From assembly GCA_011316305.1 (NCBI GenBank), contig SAUG01000005.1, positions 1-52,286 of the forward strand: a stretch of 52,286 nucleotides of DNA, read 5' to 3'. The notes below the pieces were generated by a model, which worked only from the letters and a program-made list of their open reading frames with translations, did not search any database and had not been told where the DNA came from. A program made the translations under genes and the position numbers. Origin of the DNA: Rusavskia elegans. Lineage: Eukaryota; Ascomycota; Lecanoromycetes; Teloschistales; Teloschistaceae. Numbering within the stretch: the stretch's first letter is position 1; every line of letters begins with the position of its first letter. This document shows, piece by piece, positions 1 through 10,113 of the stretch.

Positions 1-45
<45 letters not shown>
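1..45. repeat. Poly-C run and CA repeat at contig start
   Basis: The first 31 bases are C, followed by a short CA dinucleotide run to about position 44. The far end of the window is a G run, the mirror image. Such C-at-5', G-at-3' ends fit artefactual extension of a contig by no-signal G calls from two-colour sequencing; this is inference. A single CCCTAAC follows, too little to be a telomere. Confidence 0.7.
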
Positions 46-666
46 CCTAACAACACATCCCCCTTAGGCTCCCGTAAACCACACCACCCCCAAACCACGA
101 CCCCCACCCCCCAAAAATACTGCTCCGACCGCTGCCGCCGCGAGAAACCATCCGTCCTGGAGGCCGAGATCGAAGCCACCTTCATCCGTTTACTGGACGA
201 AGCCGGCGGGGGGATTATTGGATGCGGGGATGTGGAGAGGGCTGTTTTCGGTTTGGGGTTAGGGCGAGGCGACGGGAGGGGGGATGCTGGAGGGGAAAGG
301 GGAATGGGAATGGGATCGGAGGTTGGGGATGGGAGTGGGGATAGAGATGATGACGACGACGACGCAGAAGAAGGGGGCCTCCCGCTCCCGCTCCCGCTCC
401 CGCAGAAAGCGGTATCTACTTTGACCGATCCTACTGCTATTCTCGGTGCACGAGAACAGGGGATGCGGAAAGCGCGGCAGAGGGAGATGGTCAGGCAGGC
501 TGCGAGGAGGGGGGTTGCTTTTGGGTTTTTATCGGTGCCGGATGGGGTTCGAGAGGGGAAGGGGAGGAGGAGGAGGGTGGAGGCTGTGCAAGGGGGGAGG
601 GTGGTGGAGAGTAGTTTTGCCAAGGGGGAATGGGGGGTTAGGTGTTTGGGGGATCGGAGGGAATAG
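46..666 (+). CDS. Fungal conserved protein with Cys-rich N-terminal motif, 3' part
   Basis: The reading frame is open from the contig start to TAG at 664-666, so the 5' end is missing. The region before the CSDRC motif (about 118-132) is Pro/Thr-rich and may be partly intron; a possible acceptor AG lies at 66-67. The motif KYCSDRCRREKP looks like half of a small zinc-binding site. It is followed by a helix-like segment (EAEIEATFIRLLDEA), an acidic low-complexity stretch (Gly/Asp runs around 310-380) and a basic conserved tail with REMVRQAARRGVAFGF and a terminal SFAKGEWGVR block. That order matches, from memory, a widespread Pezizomycotina hypothetical family without a known function. The first ATG in frame (232) lies after the conserved Cys motif and is unlikely to be the true start. 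Confidence 0.6.
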   Translation, partial: PNNTSPLGSRKPHHPQTTTPTPQKYCSDRCRREKPSVLEAEIEATFIRLLDEAGGGIIGCGDVERAVFGLGLGRGDGRGDAGGERGMGMGSEVGDGSGDRDDDDDDAEEGGLPLPLPLPQKAVSTLTDPTAILGAREQGMRKARQREMVRQAARRGVAFGFLSVPDGVREGKGRRRRVEAVQGGRVVESSFAKGEWGVRCLGDRRE

Positions 667-800
667 TTGATAGATGGAGAAGAAGCTTTGGATTTGGCCA
701 TTTTGAAATCTTTTCTCCGAAAGCAAAGCATTCGATGTTTTGATCGAGATGTTCAATGGAACGCATCGGCATGACAAGCAAGCAGGTCGCACTGGCTTCC

Positions 801-3800
801 CTATTTCGCCTTTCTCTGTTTCTTAAAACACATAAACTCCCCTCTCGTCCCATCCCTCAACTTTTTCAGGATCGCCCGCATCTCCGGCAGCTCGTTCTGC
901 AACCTCATCCTCGCGCTGTTGTCCGTCCTCTGGTCCAGCTCCTGATATACCTGACTCTGCAGTTCGCTCGCCTTGGCTGTCGTGTACTGGCTGAGTATCG
1001 AGGCCACAAATTCGACATCAAGCGTTGCTTGCATAAGGGCTGCAAGGGTGTAGCGTTCGGTGCGGGCGCGGAAAGCCGCAAGGAAAGCGACGACGATTTG
1101 TTCGAAGAGATACGAGATTGTTGGGAGAAGGAGCGGGGGTGCCGTCGTGGTAACTTCGGTGTGGATGTTGACGAGGAGGAGGAGGGCCTCGTAGACGTAG
1201 GGGCGCAGTTCGGTTGGCCGGTCTGTTGTGGGGACCCAGGTGGATGAGGTGATGCCGGTATGGATCATGGAGGCAAGGTCTCTCGCGAATGGTCCCGCGT
1301 ACGATTTGAAGAGCTTGTCTTCAATCTGGCCAAGGGCTATCTTAATCGTTTTCGTCTCCTCGGTGAGCTTATGAGAGAAATTGGTTTCGAATTGGGCAAC
1401 CAATTGCAGTACAAGATCCGTCCGAAAAAGATGCATGTTGCTCATGGTCAAGAGCAAACGGATCTCCTGGTACACCATATTAGAAGCTGGAAGTCCAACG
1501 ATGTTGGGCAATACATACTCGACTCTCTGGAGCGCCACTGACAGCGCCGGCTAATGTCAGTGGCGGAGATGACACGGCGGTCTCTGTCTGCTGCAGGTTT
1601 TTGGGAGACGACGCCATCTCCGAGTAGCGGACCATATCGGATAACGCTGTGTAGAGAGTCTTCTCGAAGTGACGACGGACATCCTTGAGCAAGTCTGCTG
1701 GAGGTGCCGTGACCACCTCAGTCGCGTTCGCTTTGCTCGCCACGTCCGGAATGTAGACTATCTTCTGCAGTCCGGATAAGATTGTGTTTTCAAAGGCCAG
1801 GAAATAAGCAGGCATCTTCGTCAGGTCACGTCGGTCCCCCGCCCTTTCCCAATTCTCAACCAAATGAAACATCTCTACATCGCGGATCCACGCCGCCATC
1901 AGTGCCTTTGAACATCTCTCGCGGGTACCGGCAACGAGCGTTCTCAAGCTCCTCTGCACCGTCGACGAAGAAAATACAGAGGGCAGACGAGCTAGTTCCG
2001 TCGCAGCAGCACCAACTATATTGAGTAACTTCTCAAGATATTGAACGCCACCCACTGTATTCGCATACGGTGGCCAGAAAGCGAAATCTTCCCAAGCTTC
2101 ACCAGTCCTTGGGGAGGGTGGCGGCGGATTGCTGGCGTCAAATTTGAAGCGACTATCCTGATGTGCATACGGTGCAAACATGGCAGATTTGGGTGTACTG
2201 GGTGTTGTCGGTGGTAATGGGGAGTAAAGCATCGAAACGTCTTCGATTGGGGGATCCACGAAGAAGGAGAAGACGCTCCCCCTTAGAATCTCGATGAGCT
2301 CGACAACACCTTTCTGCAACTCCCTGACTCCCTCGGTCGACAAACGATGATGCTTCCGACTCTGTCCATCAGGCCCCACGGGTAACGTTGCTTGCATACT
2401 GCCGTCAATGAAAGCTTGAGCCTTCTCCCAGAAGTCAATGATTTCCCCTAGAATACCTCCCGGAGTAGCGAGGAGATTGTTCAGAGATACGTATACCAAG
2501 TCCCACAGCTCTATAATGGAGGGACTATCTGGAGGCTGCATTCTGTCATGCGAAGTCCCAGGACCTTTAAGATGTGCGACCGCAGTCGCTGTAAGAGGTG
2601 GATCGGCATTGGCTAGTCGTCTTCGCAGGATTTCGATTTCGACTCTTGAACGTTCGAACGAGGCTATGATCTTGTTCTTGAGGTGGTCATACCTGCTCAG
2701 CAGCCAGAACCAGATGGGATTGTCTTGAACGCCGAGCTCTAAAAGGACATTGATCAGGGCCATGTGTTCGTCAGCCACACTTCGAGCGGCTGATGATGGT
2801 GGAGGACCGTCTGCGTTGGTTAGTCTTCTCCAAGTGTCTCGCTTGAAGTCGTCAATCTGCGTCTCAACGCCGGACCACATCCGCCCCGTGATCACGATTT
2901 GGTATAGTTCAGGGTCAGTGAGTGGACTTCGACCGCTTGAAGCGCCATTAGCAACTGCTCGGGCATCCTCCGCATACTGTCTGGCTCGCTTGTACTCTGC
3001 CACCAAATTGTCGTAGTTCCTGCGTTTGATGCAACTGGCGATTGCGGCATCTACTTCCAAAACACCGCTGCTTTTTTCAATTGATGCCATGGTTGTTCGT
3101 AGTGATTCTTCCCGTTCTCGACCTCCGAGAGCAGGACCCCATATTTCTTCTGCCTTGACGGCAACCTCGCTCAGCGGGCCCTTGATGCCTTGGACTCCGT
3201 ACTCACTCTCTTTACACAGCGCATGCTTCTTCTTGTCGCTTGGAAGGGGATTGTCCACGCCTCGAGGTGAAAAGGGCCCTGAACCGCTGGTATTTCTGAA
3301 ATGAGCGCTGCCCTTACTCGTGATCCGAGAGCGAGAATGAGTGCGAGCTCGTTGCGGTAGTGGCGCCTCGGCGCCTTGATTGCGCATTTCAGCGTAGACA
3401 TTGTCGATTGTTGTTTTGGCACGAACGAAGCGCTCGAAATTCGACTCAACGAGGACTTTCAACGACGCTGACTTTTGATCGATGGATCTTGAAAGGAACT
3501 CGAGGCCTTGGAGCAAAGATTCGGTTGAAGCATTGGAATGGACTTGCGATAGGTAGAGAGTAGGTGAGAAAGTGGTGGAAGACAGTAGGAAGCGATTGCC
3601 TGATGTGGATCAATAGGAGCGTCTTGTCCGTTCAGTCAAGTGCCCTCACGTAATAGGTGGTCCTCCTCGACTGGAAGGCCTTTGTGTCTCAGGATACGTA
3701 CAACACTATCAGGACCTCCCAATGGGTCTGGCTCGTCTTTCTGGACCAAATTCTCGAGGCCATCACCAGTCTTTTCGGACCCAGGAACCAAGCTTCGGCG

Positions 3801-3992
3801 GTCACTGGTACTACGTGCAAGGACTGAATATCGTGAATTGGATCGCTGATGAGCTAGGCGTGTTGTCTGGGGCTTGCTTCTTGGCTGCTCGTCCTCGGAT
3901 GCATCGCTCTCGTCTTTCTCGGCAGGCCACGCTATGGGATACAGGTTTGTAATGTTGTAGTGGTTGAGGAGGGTGTGTTCGTGGGTCGTCAT
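801..3992 (-). CDS. SEC5: Exocyst complex subunit Sec5
   Basis: Three exons: 3992-3650, 3599-1519 and 1466-801. The introns are 50 nt (3600-3649) and 52 nt (1467-1518, GTATGT donor, CTAAT branch). The model closes in frame at 1029 residues. The N-terminus begins MTTHEHTLLNHYNITNLYP. Near residues 115-185 it carries the Sec5 core with NRFLLSSTTFSP, a LLQGLEFLSRS segment and SNFERFVRAKTTIDNVY. The C-terminal helical rod ends with TLAALMQATLDVEFVA and ELPEMRAILKKLRDGTR, both typical of fungal Sec5. Sec5 is part of the octameric exocyst that tethers secretory vesicles at growing plasma membrane, so it matters for hyphal tip growth. The start is fixed by the conserved MTTHEH sequence; the reading frame also runs further upstream. 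It is divergent from IDH2 over 305 bp. Confidence 0.93.
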
Positions 3993-4297
3993 CCTGGCTG
4001 AAGCTTTGCAAGGGACCCAGCGGAGGCACTTCTTCCACGCATCGGCTCTTCCCCAACATGCGTCCAGTGCAGTCTGGAGGTCTCTGCGGCTCCCATAGTG
4101 AAGCTTTAACGGCTTGAGGTTCACTTGCCGCTGCCTCGGCAGCGCTAAATAGCGTCTCCTGCTGCAAAGCACGACCCGTGCGGCTCTATTTGCTTATTCT
4201 ATGATAGCTAGGAAAACGGTACATTACTGATTATTGATTCACACATGAGATCTTGCTGGCTGAGCTTCTAGCCATCTGATGAGGTCCAACCCTCATT
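3993..4297. promoter_or_regulatory. Divergent promoter between SEC5 and IDH2
   Basis: This 305 bp gap separates the start codons of two divergent housekeeping genes and must hold both promoters. I see no canonical TATA box. An open frame continues upstream of the SEC5 ATG on the minus strand but shows no conserved sequence. Confidence 0.6.
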
Positions 4298-5738
4298 ATG
4301 CAAGCCAGTCGTTCCATTGCGCTTCACGCAAGACAGTGGCTTCGAAGCGTCAATGGGAGACATCCAGGTCCAACAACATGGCTCCTTGTACGTTCTGTCG
4401 CCTTTGGAACGTGTCGAGTCCCTGTGGATACGATTATTATCCGGGGTTAGAAGCTTGACTAATATCTTACCACAGAGCCAAAGACGAAACTATGCCATCC
4501 CGTATGAAGAGAAGATCGCCAAGTTCAAGGGAACACCAGGAGCAAATGTGAGCCTCACCAACGTCGATTTATTGCGAATGGTGTCTCGAACCCCTGATTT
4601 AGAACGCGATAAAATCGCTAATCCCCCAAACGATCGTCAGGGCAAGTATACGGTAACACTCATTGAAGGAGACGGCATTGGTCCCGAGATTTCACAATCG
4701 GTCAAGGATATATTCACGGCAGCAAAAGTCGGTCTCGTATCCCATCATACAGCTACGTTCACTCAATCTCTACTAGGCACCTATCGAATGGGAATCCGTC
4801 GACGTTACGCCTCAATTGAAAGACGGGAAAACCGTGATTCCAGACAAGGCTATCGACAGTGTCAAGAAGAATTATGTGGCCCTGAAGGGACCCTTGGCCG
4901 TGAGAAACGCCATGCACAATGAGGGTTTTGACTGAACGCTCGACAGACTCCGATTGGTAAAGGCCATGTTTCGCTCAATCTCACCTTGAGACGAACATTC
5001 AACCTCTTCGCCAACGTCCGGCCGTGCAAATCGATAGCGGGCTACAAGACCCCATACGACAACGTCGACACTGTCTTGATCCGGGAGAACACCGAGGGCG
5101 AATACTCCGGCATCGAGCATGTCGTTGTGGACGGGGTGGTGCAAAGCATCAAACTCATCACCAAAGCAGCGTCGGAACGCGTCCTCCGTTTTGCTTTCCA
5201 ATATGCCGAAGACGTCGGCCGGAAGAAGGTTCGCGCGGTTCACAAGGCGACCATCATGAAGATGTCAGACGGTCTCTTCCTCAAGACGGCGCGTGACATC
5301 AGCAAGGACTTTGCCAAAGTGGACTTTGACGCCGAGCTGCTTGACAATACGTGCCTGAAGATTGTGACTGACCCGACGCCGTACAACGACAAGGTGTTGG
5401 TGATGCCGAACCTGTACGGCGACATCCTGTCGGACATGTGCGCTGGCCTGATCGGCGGCCTTGGGCTGACACCTTCGGGAAACATTGGCGACGAGTGTTC
5501 GATCTTCGAAGCGGTGCATGGATCTGCGCCGGACATTGCGGGCAAGAGTCTCGCGAACCCGACGGCGCTGCTGTTGAGTAGCATCATGATGTTACAGCAC
5601 ATGGGACTCAATGATCACGCGGACAAAATACAGACAGCGATCTTTGATACCCTGGCAGAGGGCAAGCACCTGACGGGGGATTTGGGCGGCAAGTCCAAGA
5701 CACATGAATATGCACAAGCTATAATCAGTCGGTTGTAG
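4298..5738 (+). CDS. IDH2: Isocitrate dehydrogenase [NAD] subunit 2, mitochondrial
   Basis: Five exons: 4298-4387, 4476-4547, 4641-4727, 4777-4899 and 4947-5738. All introns are phase 0 (88, 93, 49 and 47 nt), giving 387 residues; yeast Idh2 has about 369. The first exon is an Arg-rich, acid-poor presequence ([16 protein letters not shown]...). The mature enzyme shows [12 protein letters not shown] (about 61-72), the substrate-loop [14 protein letters not shown] (137-150), [11 protein letters not shown] (169-179) and the NAD-site segment GSAPDIAGK (316-324). With subunit 1 it forms the allosteric NAD-dependent isocitrate dehydrogenase of the TCA cycle, oxidising isocitrate to 2-oxoglutarate. 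The sequence resembles yeast Idh2 more than Idh1. The third-intron donor (GTCGGT) is weak but required by frame. The 93-nt intron has no stop and is a multiple of three. Confidence 0.93.
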
Positions 5739-6905
5739 ATGGGTTGGTTAGATAATCTCTATACATACTCCGTACGAACCTTGTATCATCATCATCAAAC
5801 AACCATCTAATTCCATGAAGACTTAGTACCTCGCACATCGAAGCTTTTCTTGTTCGACAAAACCCTCGCAAACTCACCGGATCATCTCGTGAGTCCAAAC
5901 TTCCCAGACGATGAGAGAGAAAGTTACTGTCGTAAGGCCTATGCAACGGTAGAGCAGATGCAGTAGGCCCAGTGGGCTTGCCATTGCCGGGTTGTTCTGC
6001 TCACGAAGTTTAAGAGGGCTTTATGGGGACACTTCGGACGAAAGCTCGGTACGCAGACTAGCGCAGGAACAGCGGATAAAGTAGTTCGTAAGGTAGAGAG
6101 CCGTTTGATTGGCTCCATGCCCACAATTGTGCATCAGATCGCAGACTAGTGAGACTACTTTATCTTACACTACAGTAGTGCCGGGTCAGTAAGGTACCTT
6201 ACCTTACTTTAACATCTCCTGTAGGTACCTAGTCTTATCTTTCGTATCTCATTCGAGTGATGCCTCTTCTTCGACGTATCGAGTCCAGATCTATGATGTG
6301 AGGGATGCTGCGATCAGTGCCAGCGGTACGAAGCATCTAGACGAATCTCAGGTCCCCAAACCAGATATCCATCAAGGACAGGGTACAGAAGATGTAGACA
6401 CGATCCGACGCCTCGACCAGGAACATTGATCTACATCGCACACGCGGATCGTTCGGGAGCGAGATAGATGTTGTAATGGATGGTCATGGCTCAATGAGGC
6501 GTTGTGGGGACCCGTGTTCCGATTGTTGCTCTTGTTTCTCCCACAGACCAATGTAGGAACGTGTAGTCGAGATGGCTCATCTGGAAGCGTGGGTCCATCT
6601 CCTCGATCCATCGATCTAGCAGCCCGAACCGTGTTCAGGAACGCCCATCTCACTGGTCTCGCTTTCTCCATCTTGTCCTTCAAATTCCGCTTGGCAGGCA
6701 AACAAGGAATCTAGTCAATTCTTATATCCTATTCCAAATTGCAACGCTGCCGGGTTGACTGCCGGCTTGCCAAGCTAGACAGTCTTATACCCACTTATCC
6801 TTTCATTTTTCCTTCAAGCACTTGTCCTTCCACGCATCCAAGCTCCATGAGCGACCTCGAATCCTGATCCTTACTTCCTGCCAGTCACCAGGATCAACCT
6901 CAGCC
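5739..6905. other. Intergenic region upstream of the RGS gene
   Basis: No coding sequence with recognisable features. It contains the IDH2 3' end, a cluster of TAAGGTACC/CCTTAC words at 6180-6235 that includes a 14-bp palindrome, and a pyrimidine-rich leader (about 6790-6905) before the RGS start codon. Small open frames here (for example the minus strand at 6372-6701) have no protein-like features. Confidence 0.6.
6189..6202. repeat. Perfect 14-bp palindrome GTAAGGTACCTTAC
   Basis: The sequence reads identically on both strands and is followed at once by further CTTAC and GGTACC words up to about 6230. It could be a dimeric transcription-factor site for the downstream RGS gene or simply a common fungal intergenic word; the sequence alone does not decide. 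Confidence 0.5.
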
Positions 6906-8351
6906 ATGTCCCTGCTCTTCTATCGCCGGCCTGACTTCGTCGCCAAGCTGCCAGGCCCTATGGACAAGACCCAGTGTCAGATCTACGTCGATCGAACCCA
7001 GAAGCATAAAAAGGCCATTCCTCCAGAACTGTCCTTCGACAACATCCTACACAACAAGGCCTTGCCGGTATGTAAACCGCTCGACCTCGACACAAACGTC
7101 AATCTCTAACATCAGCAGCCATGTGCACTTCAGGATTTCATGGACTATCTCGTCTACATCTCTCACGACGCCGAGAACCTGCAATTCTGGATCTGGTTGA
7201 CCGCATACACCACCCGATTCTATGCACTGCCGCCCTCCGAACAAGCTCTGTCTCCACCATGGTCCGCCGTCGAGGGACTCCAGCCAACAGGCAACGATCC
7301 CAGCCGACCTCCAAAAACAGCAGGCAAGTCCAAGTTCGGAGCCGAGATCGATTTCGACCACCCTTCTATTGTTCCCAACGCAGTGCAGTCACCCCCGTTC
7401 GACAAACAATCATTCATCTCTGGCATCGCCAACACGGCCAAAAGTACCACCGACTCCGTCGAGGACGCCAATGCTCAAGTAGGACTGAAGTGGCAATCCT
7501 GTACGTTCTTCGCCCATCTCCCATCATGGTCGTCCTCTCTCGGCTGACAATGAATCGAAGTCTCCGTCCAACCATACCGGTCCGAGATTGACCGAGTCAT
7601 CAGCCATTACATCGCACCCGATTCCCCTCGTGAGCTCAACCTTTCTCACAAGACCCGCACCGTCGTCCTCCACGCCCTTCAACATACCACCCACCCCTCT
7701 GCCTTCTCCCCTGTCCGTGATCTTGTCGAGGGTACCTTAAGAGGACAATCCCACCCCAATTTCGTCCGCTGGAGTATCTGCAACGGCAACAAACCTAAAG
7801 TTCTGTTCGTTCGTAATGCCGGTATAGCCCATGTCGTCTTGGCTATCTTCTTGGCTGTCATCCTCATCCTCTCAAAGGCGTCGAGGTGGTGGCGGCTATT
7901 CTGCTTCCCCTTATTCTTCCTTGGTTTCAGTGTTGGGGTTGCGGCGTACAAGGGATTATGCTTGGTCATCCATACCGGGCATAGTCGCAATCTCAGACCG
8001 TGGGAACAATTCGGCGATAGCGCCTCCCTTGATTCATTCGACAATGACAACGAAGCTGGACTGTCAACGGACGACGTGTACAGCATGTCCAATCGCAGTG
8101 GCGGGGGCAAGAGAGGGATGTCCATGGATACCTTCGGCACCGGCAATTCCTTTGAACATGAACCATGGGTGGAAAGATACAAGAAGAAACCATTCTTGCA
8201 ACGGGTTTATCCGAAGAACATCTGGATACAGGACGAGACGATCCGAATCCTGCAGGATCGCATTGTGTGGCAGAGTCATCTCTGGAGTTTGTTGGCCAGT
8301 GTGCCCCTGACGGTGGCAATCATTGCGGTGCCAAGACTGGGTGTTTTGTAA
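6906..8351 (+). CDS. RGS-domain multi-pass membrane protein (Rax1/RgsB-like)
   Basis: Three exons: 6906-7067, 7119-7500 and 7561-8351 (introns 51 and 60 nt), 444 residues. The N-terminus MSLLFYRRPDFVAKLPGPMD and the block CALQDFMDYLVYISHDAENLQFW (about 57-80) mark the start of a regulator of G-protein signalling fold. The RGS region continues to about residue 245. Two hydrophobic helices follow (about 268-288 and 292-312), then a basic loop with KRVYPKNIW-type sequence and a last helix near 423-440. RGS proteins accelerate GTP hydrolysis by G-alpha subunits; those with C-terminal helices sit in a membrane and, in yeast Rax1, mark bud sites. Assignment to Rax1/RgsB rather than another fungal RGS group is from overall architecture only. 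The first intron could end at either of two CAGs (7115 or 7118), differing by one residue. Confidence 0.83.
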
Positions 8352-10113
8352 GAACGTGGTCTCCATGACCATGTCAGAGTGGACAATGCAAAAAGTAAGT
8401 GACACGGAATTAATGTCGTTCAAGATGTTATCATGATGGCGTGGAATGGCTGAAGGTTTTCTCATACGTGGCACGATCGGCGCCATTGAAGGAGTGGCTG
8501 ACCTTTTTCTCTTCTCAATTTCTACATGTCCCCAGTGTACTGTCTTTACTCTGTGCCTACAAAAGGTTTAACTTACTTGGTCCGTTGCTTGGACAGACTT
8601 TTTGCTCTGCGGCTGTCGAGAGCAGGAGCAGAGCTAATGTACATAGATTTACCTTCTTTTCATAGTTATTCAGCGAGACATCCGAAAACCGTTTGATTGG
8701 AAATTGTGATCCTCATTGCTGACAGTCGCTACCATTCTTACCACGATATTCATTCAGGAGATGGCAATATCATCCGGAGCCCCCCCGCCTAGGGAGATGT
8801 AGGATATTCTTTGGGGAGATATTCTATGGGGATTGGGGGGGAGTTTGAGTTTGGGGTTTGGTATAGAGGGGGTTGTGGGGATAGGGGGAGGAGAGGGGAG
8901 AAAAGGGGGCGGGAGAGGAGAAGAGGGTATGGGAGTGAAAGTGGGAGAGGAAGGGAGTATAGAGGGAAGGAGGGAGAAAGAAGAAAGAGAGAAGGTATAG
9001 GGGAGGGAGGTAGGTAGGGGGTATGTTGTGGAGGGGAAGGGTAGTAGGGGAGGGAGATTGGTATGAAAGGGGCGGCTGAAAAGGGGCAGGGGAGTGGGGG
9101 AGGCGGATTGGAAATAGGGAGAAGAGGAAAAGGGGAGGTATTAATAAAAGAAGGCGTCCCATCCCCCCGGCGGCGCATCAGCTTCGTAAACATCCTGGTA
9201 ACGAGCGCCTTGGAACGTGAGTCTTGGGATGGAGGCTTGGCGGGGGAGGTTAGTGTCTGGGATGGGGATGGGGTAGGGTGAGGGCGAGGGTTTGGGGGAT
9301 TGTGAGGAGGGGGAGGGGGTTGAGAATGGGGAGGAGCATTGAGGGGACAAGTGGTTTGGGTTTGGGTTGGAAGTGAGGTGGTTTGGAGGATGTGGAGAGT
9401 GTATGTGAGTGCTGTTTGGAACGATGGGATGAGAGAAAGAATATCTTTTGATAGTAATGGAATAGAGATCTGACAGCGAAACCCATGGCAATGGGAAATC
9501 GTCGTTCCCTTCTATATACATGTCAGTCTTTATCTCACGGTGGTCTAGGTCAAAGCCATGAAGTCGTATTACAGGGCTTGATACTACCCTTTCGCTATCC
9601 AAGTACATTTGCAGTATAGTGAGAATATTCCTAGAAACCATCCTCAGCCGGGGTATGCAAACGTTTTCTTCTTAATTAGGGAGGTGGGATCTCGACCCGG
9701 GTGTTCCATGTGGTCGTGCAGCATCCCGGATGCAGGGCTGGGACCTCCGCTTGACTTACGATTCAGCAGATGAGAGTCATAGAACAACACGGCTGGTCAG
9801 GTGATACGAGGATGGTGAGGACATCATTGATTCGGTAGATACAACTCATGACATTGGACATCTTCGTCCGGATTCGCGTACAGGATTCCAACACCTTGGG
9901 TATCAAGTCCCACCAACAGGACCAGGCATACGCGATTGCAAATACATGTTTCTCAGATGAGACGTGTAGATAGATAGTGATATCAAAGTACTCTCATATC
10001 CGTAACATTGTCTGAATAATCGTGGCATCGAAGCGGCCGTGGTTCACACCGGTGAATGCGCTTGCAACGACAGCGACTCCAAAACATCTTCCAAGGAAAA
10101 GGGATCTCGACGT
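8352..10113. other. Convergent intergenic region with purine tract
   Basis: It lies between two converging genes. It holds a strongly purine-biased block (about 8800-9400) and AT-richer flanks. A minus-strand open frame (9641-9141) encodes a Pro/Ser-rich, low-complexity middle and a more protein-like C-terminus ending GWDAFFY, but I cannot tie it to any family. Confidence 0.5.
8811..9140 (+). repeat. Polypurine (G+A) low-complexity tract
   Basis: The plus strand is almost only G and A with scattered T, in GGGGA, GGAGA and GGGAA words. Open frames on either strand here are Gly/Arg/Glu- or Pro/Ser-rich by composition and are not taken as genes. Confidence 0.75.

Noticed and set aside
45..60. 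CCCTAAC near the contig start as a telomere repeat
   Set aside because: Only one unit is present, with no tandem array; fungal telomeres have many CCCTAA copies.
1480..1557. Longer frame running through the Sec5 second intron with a different C-terminus
   Set aside because: A GTATGT donor, CTAAT branch and CAG acceptor at 1518-1467 restore the conserved Sec5 C-terminus in phase, so the continuation is intron read-through.
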